Source: CBDBKL01 sp965116215
Lineage (GTDB): Bacteria; Bdellovibrionota; Bdellovibrionia; Bdellovibrionales; JAKFYE01
Length of the DNA stretch: 64,000 nt
NCBI GenBank assembly: GCA_965116215.1
Contig: OZ220494.1
Location: forward strand, 496,001-560,000
Reading direction: 5' to 3'
Shown: positions 1 to 8,825 of the stretch, piece after piece
Numbering within the stretch: the first letter of the stretch is position 1
Layout: each line of letters starts with the position of its first letter
Position numbers and translations under genes: made by a program
The notes under the pieces: generated by a model
The model's input: the letters and a program-made list of their open reading frames with translations, nothing else
The model's database searches: none
What the model was told of the DNA's origin: nothing

Positions 1-131
1 GCTTTTGCCCTACGTCCTTTCGCATGAATTGAACTGGGATTACCATAAGTTGATAAATGAACTCTTAACCACTCTGATACCTCAGGGAAAAAAGGCGTTG
101 TTGCATTGTTGTCAAAATAAATAGAATCCAT
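1..131 (-). CDS. Cysteine desulfurase (NifS/IscS-like), N-terminal fragment cut by window edge
   Basis: Reading the minus strand from an ATG at 131 gives an open frame to the window edge, about 43 residues. It starts MDSIYFDNNATTPFFPEV and continues with GNPSSIHAKGRRAK. The patterns DNNATTP and GNPSS-H are the N-terminal signature of class V aminotransferase-fold cysteine desulfurases, which take sulfur from cysteine for Fe-S clusters or tRNA thiolation. The PLP lysine and active cysteine lie outside the window, so NifS, IscS and SufS cannot be told apart. It is divergent from the aldolase-like gene at 213, with 81 bases between the starts. The Shine-Dalgarno sequence is weak. Confidence 0.85.
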   Translation of the reverse strand, partial: MDSIYFDNNATTPFFPEVSEWLRVHLSTYGNPSSIHAKGRRAK

Positions 132-212
132 AAACTCATGACATATAGCATAAAGATTTTCATATGACAAAATATAAATTGCACCATAAAAAATGATGTA
201 ATGTAGAAATCT

Positions 213-1259
213 ATGTTTAATTTTGAAAGAAAGCACAACTTTGCAAGTGATAATGCCTCTGGAGTTCATCCAAAGATTTTAGAAGCTATTATAAAAGTGA
301 ATGGAGGGCATCTCATTTCATATGGAATGGATGAAATCACATACCAGACACAGAAACTCATTCAGCAACATTTTGGGGATAAGGCCAATACCTATTTTGT
401 TTTTAATGGAACAGCAGCTAATGTCTTAGGTATTAGTCCTTTTTTAAAATCCCACGAAGCCATAATTTGCTCCTCTCATTCCCATATAAATCTAGATGAA
501 TGTGGGGCTCCCGAAAAATGGATAGGTTCCAAATTACTTACAGTACCAGTTCATAATGGAAAATTACGTGTTCAAGATCTTGAAAAAGTTATGATAAGAC
601 TTGGTGATCAACATCATGTACAGCCTAAATTGCTATCTATTACACAACCTACAGAAGAGGGCACAATCTATACAATAGAAGAACTAAAAGAAATTTCTTA
701 TTTTGTAAAAAAATATAAATTATTTTTTCATTTAGATGGCTCTCGATTAGCTCATGCTGCCACTTTCCTTAACAAAACTCTTAAAGAAATAACAACAGAT
801 ATAGATGTTGATGTTGTTTCATTTGGTGGAACAAAAAATGGACTTTTATTAGGAGAAGCCGTCATTTTTTTAAAAAAAAATTTCAAACAAGAATTTAAAT
901 TTATTAGGAAGCAAGGTTTACAATTAGCCAGTAAACACCGGTTTATTTCTGCACAATTTTATGCCTATTTATCAAATAATTTATGGAAAGAAATATCTAA
1001 ACACAGTCGATCAATGGCAAAATATTTAGCTCACTCTATAGAGAATATTCCTGAAGTTAAAATCATTTACCCTGTTGAATCTAATGCTATATTTGCAAAA
1101 CTGCCAAAAAGTCTAATAAAAAATCTTAGAAAACATTCTTTTTTTTATATCTGGGACGAAAAGAAGCAGATCGTTAGATGGATGACATCATTTGATACTC
1201 AAGAAAAAGATATTGATAAATTTGCCTCTAATATTAGAAAGTCACTATCTCTTAATTAA
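213..1259 (+). CDS. Low-specificity threonine aldolase / beta-eliminating lyase family PLP enzyme
   Basis: A 348-residue fold-type I PLP enzyme of the threonine aldolase (LtaE) family, usual length for that family. The family cleaves L-threonine or L-allo-threonine to glycine and acetaldehyde. The N-terminus FASDNASGVHPKILEAI matches the family's SDT/NxxGxHP start, H-LDGSRLAHA holds the PLP-binding Asp, and SFGGTKNG puts the Schiff-base lysine at about K208. The cytosolic role would be glycine supply or amino-acid breakdown. The substrate is not proven, because aromatic beta-eliminating lyases share the fold. Its 3' end overlaps the convergent metzincin gene by four bases, so no intergenic terminator exists between them. 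Confidence 0.82.
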   Translation: MFNFERKHNFASDNASGVHPKILEAIIKVNGGHLISYGMDEITYQTQKLIQQHFGDKANTYFVFNGTAANVLGISPFLKSHEAIICSSHSHINLDECGAPEKWIGSKLLTVPVHNGKLRVQDLEKVMIRLGDQHHVQPKLLSITQPTEEGTIYTIEELKEISYFVKKYKLFFHLDGSRLAHAATFLNKTLKEITTDIDVDVVSFGGTKNGLLLGEAVIFLKKNFKQEFKFIRKQGLQLASKHRFISAQFYAYLSNNLWKEISKHSRSMAKYLAHSIENIPEVKIIYPVESNAIFAKLPKSLIKNLRKHSFFYIWDEKKQIVRWMTSFDTQEKDIDKFASNIRKSLSLN

Positions 1260-4200
1260 TTTAGATTCAAATTCTCCATAATTTGTCTAATAAAAGTTAA
1301 ATCTCCCTCAATCCGATGCATTGATCTTTCAACATTATCAATAAGATATGGTGCAAGTAGAACTTCTGAGGTTTCAGATATAGGTTTTAAAATCATCTCT
1401 TCACTTTTTTTCATACTCTTTAAAACATCCTCAAGGCTATCCCTATACATTTCAATAGTTATCGGAAGTGAACCCGTCATAGATATATCTTTTCTTTTTA
1501 ATTTATCAATCACTTTATAAGATTCAAAATATTGTTTTTTAATATATTGAATATATTCTGAAAAACCCAATGGCTTAGATTTATCTAAAGTTTCCATAGC
1601 AATATTTGCCATTAACCAAGCACTTTTTTCCTCTTCTTTTTTAGAAATTAAGTATTTTTTAATTTTTTCCAAATCCGCTTTAAAGCTTATACCAAAATTT
1701 ATTTCAAGAGCGATAGTAGCGTCTATTGCAGATTCTAATTGTTTATTCATTTTTTCGACTTCTTTTAGATTTATATACTGTTCTGCAATATATTTATCCC
1801 TATTCTTTATTTTATCTAAAAGATCTGCATGAGTTTTAGAAAGGTCCACACCTTTACTCACTAATGTATATGCAATACTATCTGAGGATCGTGTTTGTGC
1901 TGCTTTAAATAAACCCTGTCCTGATGATGTTACAAACTCAACAGATCCATAGCCAGAGTCTATACATCTATCTTTATCAACAAGATCACAAACTCTCATT
2001 TTATCTGCAAAAGAGCTATTCTCATGATTTACAAAGTCAATTAAGCCAATGACTATAGCTTGAATTTTTGTGTTAGAAGACAGCCCTGCTTGAACAAAAT
2101 ATTCCTCTCTTTTTCCATCAGAAGTCGCAATATTAATGCTACTTATTCTAGGATCTTGTGTAATGAGTTTATTAAAAAGTCCTAAGACTATCTTGCTTGA
2201 TATCGGCCAGAGATAAGCATTTCCATTAAAATTAGCTCTGTTATATTTAAAAATACCTAAGTCACGAATTCCCAATGCAATTTCTGCGATAATTTTATCA
2301 TAGATATACCCTATACTTTGTAATCTCTCAAAAACTGAATCATATTGTGAAGATAAAATTTTTGCTAATGGTCCAGAATCTAGTTGAACTAATCTAGTTC
2401 TATGGGAATATATAAATGAGTCAATATCTTCAATCCCCCGACGTTGAGCTAAGTTAAACAATTGCTGCTCAACTCCTTTTCCAAGACCTAAACGGGTGAG
2501 TTGATTTGTACCATCTTTTAATTTTTCTGCTACAAAGAGTCCAGGTTCGGGAGTCCCTAAAATCTCAACAAAAAAATTCAATGCTAATTCATTTGCAAAA
2601 ATAAGATCTGCTAATCCACCAGGAATATAAAAAGATGGATTTATTAAATAGTTCTTATCTTTTATCAAACTTTTATAGAGAGTGCTCATATCAGAAAAAA
2701 TTAGACCTGATTTTTCAGTTTCTATAGGATCATTGAGATCAATAACTTCTCCAGCTTGTATTGAATTCTTAATAAAATTAAAATTTTCCTTATACATTTT
2801 AAACATAAATTCATCAATTACACGACGAATGGGTAACATATATCTAAACATCAGAGAATTAACAGTTTTACCTAAAAACCTTTCATAATTTAATCGATCA
2901 TTTCTAAAATGAGTTCTAAGATAACTTTTCTTATAACGATCTATAAGGGACCAAGTGATTTCACTAACAGTGGATCCTTGATCAAAACGATTACAAAGAA
3001 TATCCTCTCCAATTTGATGATCTGTACAAAACATAAAATTAGCATTTACAATGGGATCAGATTTTTTATCTATACTGGATAAATATCCATATTTAATAGC
3101 TGCACTATCGTAGGGTCCAAGTCCTGCAGCATGACTATAAAAGGAAGATTCATAATCCATTATAGAACTGTAGGCCATTGTATCTAAATCAAGTGGATGA
3201 ACTCCCTTTTCTCTTCGTTGTAAACGCTCTAAAGTTTTATAATACTCAGATGTGTAATGCTTTTTATCTGCACTTCCATGAAAATTATGTCTTAAACCAA
3301 AATTGTGTCCTAATTCATGAAGAAGAGTACTATAAAACACTTCATGCTCTATATGATCCTTTATTAATTTTCTAGATTTTTTTAAGCTAGCTATACCATG
3401 TTTTTGTATGTATTTTTCAATGTATCTAAGAATAGCTTCATCAACAAATTCAGAGGTATGAATTCCCATATACATCATATTTATATTTCTTTTTTTCAAA
3501 AAACCCATCTCTTTAAGTTGAGATCTTTGCTGTCTATCTACACCTGCATAGGGTGTTTCATCTTGAGCTAAGATATGAAGTCCTTCTAGACCAAGAAAAC
3601 TGTTATAAGGATGCCCTTTTTCTTTTAAAAAAATACCATCTTCATTTTTTGTTAATAAAATATAATCTGAATCAGGGAGTGAAAAAAACTCTGGATAATT
3701 TTTCATAAATCTCTTCTTTTGGCTTAGAGGGTCACCTATTGATTGAACTTCTTCAGCAACATCCTCTGCTATAGAAACTAACTCTCTAACCCCTAATGAA
3801 TGAGAATAATCTGTAATGACTGGAGAAAATGCTAAATTTTTTCTCATTGTATTTGCTTGATTTAAAAAATCTTCTGCACTTATTTTTTCTCCAAGTGTAT
3901 AAGAAAAAGAAGGTGACATCCAATTGCCATATTTTTGTAATATTAAATCAATAAAAAAATCAATCTCACCACGCCGCCTACGAAGACCTTGACCATATAC
4001 TGTGGCTCGTGCAGATACAATTTCGCCTGTCTTAGAATTTCCAACAGTTTGAGAGACGCCCATAATATCAATAGCACTAGGAACATCGTGGTCAAATAAG
4101 GCAATCATGTTCACTCTGGGGTCAGAAATATCTCGTCGATCATTAATATCCAAAATAACAACATCATCTTTACGTCCTAATTGTTTTTGAAATACCTCAT

Positions 4201-5128
4201 TCCATTCGTTGACTGCCCGCTGAGCAAGACTTAAATAACGATCTGGAAAACCTTTGTTTAAAACATATTTAATCTGATTTGTTGAACAAGATCGATTTGT
4301 TTTAGGCTCACAGATATTAAATATCTTAGCCATTTTTCTTTGAGTTGAATCTAAAGGTCCCTTTTCCGGATGATTGTAGTTTTCGTACATTAAAAAATAA
4401 CCAAATTTTTTAAAATCTTCAAAAGTATATTCATGAACTTTAAAATCTGCTGATCCCTTATATGGCATAAGGTGTGTTCTAAATTTAACTTGGATCGGGT
4501 CAGTAAAAGAAGAGGTGAATGTATCATAAACTCTCGATTCAGTTAAAAAAGAAATATATCCTTTATCCCTAGAAATTCCTCCAATTTGACGAGTATTTTC
4601 TTCTTTCAACTCTAAATAAAAATGTAACTGCGTAGTAATTTTTCCATTTTTATTTAACAAATTTCCCCAATCCACATAAACATATTGTCTTTGATTCCAA
4701 GGGCGATCTCTTTTAATAACAGTACGATTAGTTTTTTCACCAAAGTCATTTACATCTTTTTCTACATCGTAATTATCTAAGACTTTATAGGAAGCAACGA
4801 TACGTTCATATCCAGGGCGGACATTAGGCTCACCAACGGCATATAATCGTAACTCATCTTTAAGAACTTCGACTCGTACTAATCCAAAATCAATATGAAA
4901 TCCAGGAATAGCCCATAAAGGCCCCCCTTTTCCTCCTCCAACATCTTCAACACCTCGAACAAAGTGAAATAGTTTTCCATCCAACTCATTGCGTTTAAGA
5001 CGATAACTATCACTCAGTTTTTCTAGTTCACCATTCACAACAAATTTATGATGTAACGGTTTAGCACAAGCTAGTAACAAAAAAGACATGGCTACAGAAA
5101 AGAAGATTTGGTATATTTTCAATCGCAT
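1256..5128 (-). CDS. Large metzincin-type zinc metalloprotease lipoprotein
   Basis: A 1290-residue protein with a lipoprotein signal: charged start, hydrophobic stretch and lipobox LLAC with C21 as the lipidation site. The zinc motif HELGHNFGLRH (residues 604-614) is a full metzincin HExxHxxGxxH, and SIMDY with M657 is a plausible Met-turn. It therefore resembles the EcxA-like metzincins (Pfam DUF4953 type), which are large in Bacteroidetes and deltaproteobacteria. About 600 residues precede and 630 follow the catalytic core, with a helical, charged C-terminal part. It lies 11 bases after the barrel-like gene, with a good SD (AGGTGAT), so the two are probably cotranscribed. The likely location is an outer-membrane-anchored protease, with unknown substrate. 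Exact family membership is inferred from motifs only. Confidence 0.8.
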   Translation of the reverse strand: MRLKIYQIFFSVAMSFLLLACAKPLHHKFVVNGELEKLSDSYRLKRNELDGKLFHFVRGVEDVGGGKGGPLWAIPGFHIDFGLVRVEVLKDELRLYAVGEPNVRPGYERIVASYKVLDNYDVEKDVNDFGEKTNRTVIKRDRPWNQRQYVYVDWGNLLNKNGKITTQLHFYLELKEENTRQIGGISRDKGYISFLTESRVYDTFTSSFTDPIQVKFRTHLMPYKGSADFKVHEYTFEDFKKFGYFLMYENYNHPEKGPLDSTQRKMAKIFNICEPKTNRSCSTNQIKYVLNKGFPDRYLSLAQRAVNEWNEVFQKQLGRKDDVVILDINDRRDISDPRVNMIALFDHDVPSAIDIMGVSQTVGNSKTGEIVSARATVYGQGLRRRRGEIDFFIDLILQKYGNWMSPSFSYTLGEKISAEDFLNQANTMRKNLAFSPVITDYSHSLGVRELVSIAEDVAEEVQSIGDPLSQKKRFMKNYPEFFSLPDSDYILLTKNEDGIFLKEKGHPYNSFLGLEGLHILAQDETPYAGVDRQQRSQLKEMGFLKKRNINMMYMGIHTSEFVDEAILRYIEKYIQKHGIASLKKSRKLIKDHIEHEVFYSTLLHELGHNFGLRHNFHGSADKKHYTSEYYKTLERLQRREKGVHPLDLDTMAYSSIMDYESSFYSHAAGLGPYDSAAIKYGYLSSIDKKSDPIVNANFMFCTDHQIGEDILCNRFDQGSTVSEITWSLIDRYKKSYLRTHFRNDRLNYERFLGKTVNSLMFRYMLPIRRVIDEFMFKMYKENFNFIKNSIQAGEVIDLNDPIETEKSGLIFSDMSTLYKSLIKDKNYLINPSFYIPGGLADLIFANELALNFFVEILGTPEPGLFVAEKLKDGTNQLTRLGLGKGVEQQLFNLAQRRGIEDIDSFIYSHRTRLVQLDSGPLAKILSSQYDSVFERLQSIGYIYDKIIAEIALGIRDLGIFKYNRANFNGNAYLWPISSKIVLGLFNKLITQDPRISSINIATSDGKREEYFVQAGLSSNTKIQAIVIGLIDFVNHENSSFADKMRVCDLVDKDRCIDSGYGSVEFVTSSGQGLFKAAQTRSSDSIAYTLVSKGVDLSKTHADLLDKIKNRDKYIAEQYINLKEVEKMNKQLESAIDATIALEINFGISFKADLEKIKKYLISKKEEEKSAWLMANIAMETLDKSKPLGFSEYIQYIKKQYFESYKVIDKLKRKDISMTGSLPITIEMYRDSLEDVLKSMKKSEEMILKPISETSEVLLAPYLIDNVERSMHRIEGDLTFIRQIMENLNLN

Positions 5129-5139
5129 TGGTCAATCAC

Positions 5140-5949
5140 CTATACTTCTAATCTCAAATCAAATACAAGCTGAGTGATTCCAGGATCAAAAACTGTCACT
5201 CGCCTTCTTATTCCATCGGGCATGAAATTATCGTCCTGTGTCTCAAGTCCTAATGAAATCAATAATTTTTCTCCTATACGATAAGAGGTATAATATCCTA
5301 TAAGACTAGCTGATTGTCCTATATTCTCAAAGCTTATTCCATAGTTGTATAAAAAAGTTAAAGCCAAAGACCATCTGTCCGTTAAATGATAGCTCAGTTC
5401 CGTAATAGAAGTGAATTCATTGGGGATAAGTGATCGCCCATCTGCTCTTACTCGTTGGCTATAAAACCTATGGCCAAAGCGTAAGGTCTCACTTATAAAA
5501 AGAACTCCTTTTTTCCAGCTAAGAGTTAAAAAAGGCCGAACTGAAGCTATAAATTGATCTCTTCGACGAGATTCTCTGGAAAGTCCTAACCATCCACTTA
5601 AACCTGAATTGAGATTTAAATAACTCTCGCTTATTTCATCTTCAGATCTATAAATAGTACGATAGATACTATAATAAAAATTTTCAAAATCACCCTTTTC
5701 AGCAACTGAACTTTCGTGAGTGAGTGGCAAATAAAATCCTACTTGGAATGTATTGTATAACTTTAAGAAGTCCTGTTTTCCATTTAAAATAACTCTATAA
5801 ATTCCATTTGCTTTAAATGGACTTGCAGTATTAATAGAAGTATAGGTCAAAGCCTGAAGAGCTACATTATATTCTGCCTCAGAACGCCCTATTTCTGTTA
5901 TCAAAAGAAATAAAAGAATAGCAGTTCCTTTATAAACCTTCTTATACAT
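5140..5949 (-). CDS. Probable outer-membrane beta-barrel protein of unknown function
   Basis: I place the start at the ATG at 5949 because it follows a strong SD (GGAAGGGG) and opens a signal peptide, MYKKVYKGTAILLFLLITEI, cleaved near SEA-EYN. An in-frame start further out at 6018 would bury that signal. The roughly 269-residue product has alternating polar/aromatic strands (for example LSYHLTDRWSLALTFLYNYG) and ends with Val after VFDLRLEV, as expected of an outer-membrane barrel. I do not recognise the family. It sits directly upstream of the metzincin lipoprotein gene, so the two may work together at the outer membrane. Two inverted repeats lie in its upstream region. Confidence 0.65.
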   Translation of the reverse strand: MYKKVYKGTAILLFLLITEIGRSEAEYNVALQALTYTSINTASPFKANGIYRVILNGKQDFLKLYNTFQVGFYLPLTHESSVAEKGDFENFYYSIYRTIYRSEDEISESYLNLNSGLSGWLGLSRESRRRDQFIASVRPFLTLSWKKGVLFISETLRFGHRFYSQRVRADGRSLIPNEFTSITELSYHLTDRWSLALTFLYNYGISFENIGQSASLIGYYTSYRIGEKLLISLGLETQDDNFMPDGIRRRVTVFDPGITQLVFDLRLEV

Positions 5950-6005
5950 AAGCCCCTTCCTTCTAGATTCAATATCAAATATCATGATTGAATAATCCAC
6001 CCCTC

Positions 6006-6085
6006 CCAGAGAATACAATAGAGAGTTATTTTTCTCTGGAAAAAAAACCTCTTTGAAAAAAAACTACTATTATTAAATAGTAGTT
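6006..6085 (-). promoter_or_regulatory. Two tandem hairpins in the divergent leader, one terminator-like on the minus strand
   Basis: Positions 6062-6071 and 6076-6085 form perfect 10-base arms (AACTACTATT / AATAGTAGTT) around a four-base loop. Read on the minus strand, this stem is followed at once by a run of T residues (complement of the A-run ending at 6063), as in a Rho-independent terminator. A second pair, CCAGAGAA at 6006-6013 and TTCTCTGG at 6032-6039, lies closer to the minus-strand start at 5949. Any transcript starting to the right of 6085 would cross both before the barrel gene, so attenuation is possible. A plain transcription barrier between divergent genes is the alternative. 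Confidence 0.45.
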
Positions 6086-6166
6086 ATTTCTTATTTGTCC
6101 AAAATAGGCAAAACCCATACAGCCTACACACAGTGTATTTTCTCAATAAATCCCGTCTTTTTTCCG

Positions 6167-7186
6167 ATGAAGATTATGATGAAATCTGTTTATCCATGGG
6201 CTAGTCCACTGGGCATTAGGTCTGAGCATATAAAATCTTGGAGAAAAGAATGTCCTCCAGAGATGCCATTTATTCTATGGATTCTTCAAAATAAAAAAAT
6301 CAATGAAGATCAATATCTTTTATGGGCTAAAAATTATTATCAACTTCCTATACTTAAAAAGAATTTCTTTGAAAAAAATAAACCTCCAATACAGCTCTTT
6401 AAAAAGTACTCATCTATTTGGCCTATCCATATCCTACCTATTATCATACGAAAAGATATTCTCTTTATTGCATGTTTAGAACCTCCAAAGCACTTTAAAC
6501 CTCCTCAAGCCGCTAAATTTATTTTGTGTCCTTTAACACTTATGGCGCAATGGCGACCAGAACTTCAAAGATCAATAGCTCCACCTTCTTTGAAATTAGC
6601 AAATAAAAAAACTCAACCTCCTCCACTCAAGCCTACTCCTCCACTTCCAATCACTTTGCAAAATAAAAAAAGAACGACTCAAAACAAAGTACCAACAACA
6701 CCACCTCTTCCTCCATCCAATTCAAATGTTTTACCACTAGAACCTAAACTTAAATCTTCTGCAGAATCAGTATTTGATATAGCTCTTGTAAGAACTCAAA
6801 ATTATTTCTATAGCTCTATGATTCTTATATGTCGTGATAAAAAAATCATCCCTTCCTATTGGAATGGAGACTGGGCAAAACCTTCTACAATAAAACCCAT
6901 AGATTACTCTTCACCTTGTATTTTTAAAATTGTTATGCAAACAAAATATCCATTCCATGGAAAACCTCGGCCGAGTGCCTCTAATGATAAATTCTTTCAA
7001 GATTGGACAAAAGGAGTCTATCCTGAACATGTCACACTTGTTCCTATATTTATTGAACAAAAAATCTATGGGATCCTCTTAGGGTGTACGTCTAAGATAC
7101 GTGCTACAAAATTCCAACTCAAACATGTTGAAAGTTTAGCTCAACAAGTTGGAAAAAAAATTATTATATTAAAGATGGTCAATTAA
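6167..7186 (+). CDS. MshEN/GspE N-terminal domain protein with proline-rich linker and GAF-like C-terminus
   Basis: The N-terminal ~120 residues look like the MshEN/GspE-N domain of type II secretion and pilus ATPases, which can bind nucleotides such as c-di-GMP: ILWILQNKKINEDQYLLWAK, then a P-x-L step and a strand ILFIACLEPP. A linker of about 80 residues rich in Pro, Lys and Thr follows. The last ~140 residues resemble a GAF-like fold (HVTLVPIFIEQKIYGILLGC). No ATPase domain is present, so this is not an assembly ATPase but probably a sensor or adaptor for motility or secretion. An in-frame TTG at 6095 would lengthen it by 24 residues. The ATG at 6167 has no clear SD, so the start is uncertain. 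Function is inference. Confidence 0.6.
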   Translation: MKIMMKSVYPWASPLGIRSEHIKSWRKECPPEMPFILWILQNKKINEDQYLLWAKNYYQLPILKKNFFEKNKPPIQLFKKYSSIWPIHILPIIIRKDILFIACLEPPKHFKPPQAAKFILCPLTLMAQWRPELQRSIAPPSLKLANKKTQPPPLKPTPPLPITLQNKKRTTQNKVPTTPPLPPSNSNVLPLEPKLKSSAESVFDIALVRTQNYFYSSMILICRDKKIIPSYWNGDWAKPSTIKPIDYSSPCIFKIVMQTKYPFHGKPRPSASNDKFFQDWTKGVYPEHVTLVPIFIEQKIYGILLGCTSKIRATKFQLKHVESLAQQVGKKIIILKMVN

Positions 7187-7231
7187 ATAAAAAGTTTCAT
7201 GGCAGCTTAATAACATTGTGGCATTGACTTC

Positions 7232-7248
7232 AATTTCTCAGAGAAATT
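7232..7248. terminator. Small inverted repeat between convergent genes, possible weak terminator
   Basis: AATTTCTC at 7232-7239 is mirrored by GAGAAATT at 7241-7248 around one base, between the convergent 3' ends of the MshEN/GAF gene and the Sel1 gene. As RNA it would form a 6-base-pair stem with a 5-base loop. A T-rich stretch, ATTTCT, follows on the plus strand. It is AT-rich and short, so terminator activity is only possible. Confidence 0.3.
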
Positions 7249-7286
7249 ATTTCTAATATGCAATTTTTTCAGTTTCTAAATCTAGA

Positions 7287-8825
7287 TTATATATCTGAGA
7301 TACTTTGCTTTGCTGCTGCTTCAAGATATTTAAAAGCCTCCTTCTTGTTGTGGTAAGAAGACGGAAGCTGTCTTTGTGCTGCTTCAAACCATTCCAAAGC
7401 TTTTTGAAAGTCTCTTTTCATACCCTCTCCGTGATAATACATCAGACCAAGTTGATATTGAGCTACTGGGTGACCCCACTCTGCTGCCTTCTCAAACCAT
7501 TCAAAAGCCCTTTTAAGATCTCTTTCAACCCCTTCTCCCGTATAATACATTCTCCCAAGTCTATATTGAGCATCTGGATGACCCTGCTTTGCTGCCCTTC
7601 CATACCATTTAGCAGCTTTTTTGGGATCTTCATGGATTCCCTGCCCGTAATAATACATGTCACCAAGTCGATATTGAGCGTATCTATATCCCTGTCTTGC
7701 TGCAGCTTCAAACCATTCCAAAGCTTTTTGAAAGTCTCTTTCCCCACCCTCTCCGCTATAATACATCAGACCAAGTTGATATTGAGAATACTGATAGCCC
7801 TTTTTTGCCCCTGCTTTAAGCCACTCAAAAGCCTTAAAATCTAATTCAAGCTCACCTCCGTTATAATAATTGCTGACAAGATTAAATTGAAAATCTGCAA
7901 CATTCCATCTCAATGCTTTGGCTGCGGCTTTAAGCCACTCAAAAGCCTTGTGAAGATCTCTTTCAACACCCTCTCCTCTATAATACATAAGACCAAGCTC
8001 ATATTGAGCCCTTTTATGCCCCTGCTCTGCTGCAGCTTCAAACCACTTAAAAGCCCTTTTAAAATCTGCTGAAACACCATATCCGTAATAATACCTGATA
8101 CCAAGTCCAAATTGAACACTTGCATCCCCCTGCTCTGCGGCTTTCTCATGCCATCGAACGGCTTTTTGAAAATTTCTTTCAACCCCATCTCCTCTATAAT
8201 ACATAACAGCAAGTCTAAGTTGAGTTTCTTTATTTCCCTGTTTTGCCGCCTTCTTAAACCATTTAATAGCTTTTTTGCGGTCTTTATGGATTCCCTGCCC
8301 ATAATAATACATGCTACCAAGTCTAAGTTGAGCATCCATATCCCCTTGTTTCGCTGCAGCTTTATACCACTTAGCAGCTTTTTTGGGATCTTCATGGATT
8401 CCCTCCCCGTAATAATACATGTAACCAAGTCGAAATTGAGCGTCTCTATCTCCCTGTTTTGCTAGGGCTTCATACAACTCCAAAGCCTTTTGAGGATCTT
8501 TAGGAACACCCAATCCATTGCTGTACATGACAGCAAGATGATGTTGAGCCTCTACGTGACCCTGCTCTGCTGCGGCTTTAAACAACTCAAAAGCCCTTTT
8601 CCAATCTCTTTCAGCACTTTCACCTGCTGCTCTTGTATAATACATGTCACCAAGCTCATATTGAGCCTCTCTATCTCCTTGTTTTGCTTGGACTTCAAGC
8701 AGCTTCAAACCTTCTGACTTTTCATTGGTCCCGTACGATAAAGGAGCAAAAAAACAAACAGCGAAGAGTAAGACGATATGAGCGAACATTATAGACTTCA
8801 TAAATGATTTTGACTTCGATTGCAT
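7287..8825 (-). CDS. Secreted Sel1-like repeat (SLR) protein
   Basis: A 512-residue protein with a signal peptide (hydrophobic stretch ending near PLSYGTNEK) and about 12 Sel1-like repeats of 36 residues, recognisable by AQYxLGxMYYxGEG followed by A-x-x-W-x-x-A-A-x-Q-G. Sel1 repeats form alpha-alpha superhelices that act as protein-binding scaffolds. Known members include host-interaction proteins (LpnE, EnhC), exopolysaccharide regulators and beta-lactamase-like Hcp proteins. Unit 8 is irregular (FQFNLVSNYYNGGELELDF), and the C-terminus is a degenerate unit. The start at 8825 follows an excellent SD (AAGGAGG). The gene is monocistronic, convergent with its left neighbour. The binding partner cannot be deduced. 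Confidence 0.88.
   Translation of the reverse strand: MQSKSKSFMKSIMFAHIVLLFAVCFFAPLSYGTNEKSEGLKLLEVQAKQGDREAQYELGDMYYTRAAGESAERDWKRAFELFKAAAEQGHVEAQHHLAVMYSNGLGVPKDPQKALELYEALAKQGDRDAQFRLGYMYYYGEGIHEDPKKAAKWYKAAAKQGDMDAQLRLGSMYYYGQGIHKDRKKAIKWFKKAAKQGNKETQLRLAVMYYRGDGVERNFQKAVRWHEKAAEQGDASVQFGLGIRYYYGYGVSADFKRAFKWFEAAAEQGHKRAQYELGLMYYRGEGVERDLHKAFEWLKAAAKALRWNVADFQFNLVSNYYNGGELELDFKAFEWLKAGAKKGYQYSQYQLGLMYYSGEGGERDFQKALEWFEAAARQGYRYAQYRLGDMYYYGQGIHEDPKKAAKWYGRAAKQGHPDAQYRLGRMYYTGEGVERDLKRAFEWFEKAAEWGHPVAQYQLGLMYYHGEGMKRDFQKALEWFEAAQRQLPSSYHNKKEAFKYLEAAAKQSISDI
7290..8700. repeat. Tandem ~108-bp coding repeats within the Sel1 gene
   Basis: The repeat units are similar at DNA level as well as protein level. 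The stretch beginning GCTTCAAACCATTCCAAAGC at 7381 recurs nearly unchanged at 7705, exactly 324 bases (three units) away, and a block starting GGGATCTTCATGGATTCCCT near 7623 recurs near 8385. Such close copies suggest recent unit duplication and make the array prone to slippage or recombination and to assembly error. Confidence 0.75.

Noticed and set aside
7305..8717. Several frames on both strands inside the Sel1 gene
   Set aside because: They repeat with 108-base spacing because the Sel1 units do; they are shadows of the real gene.
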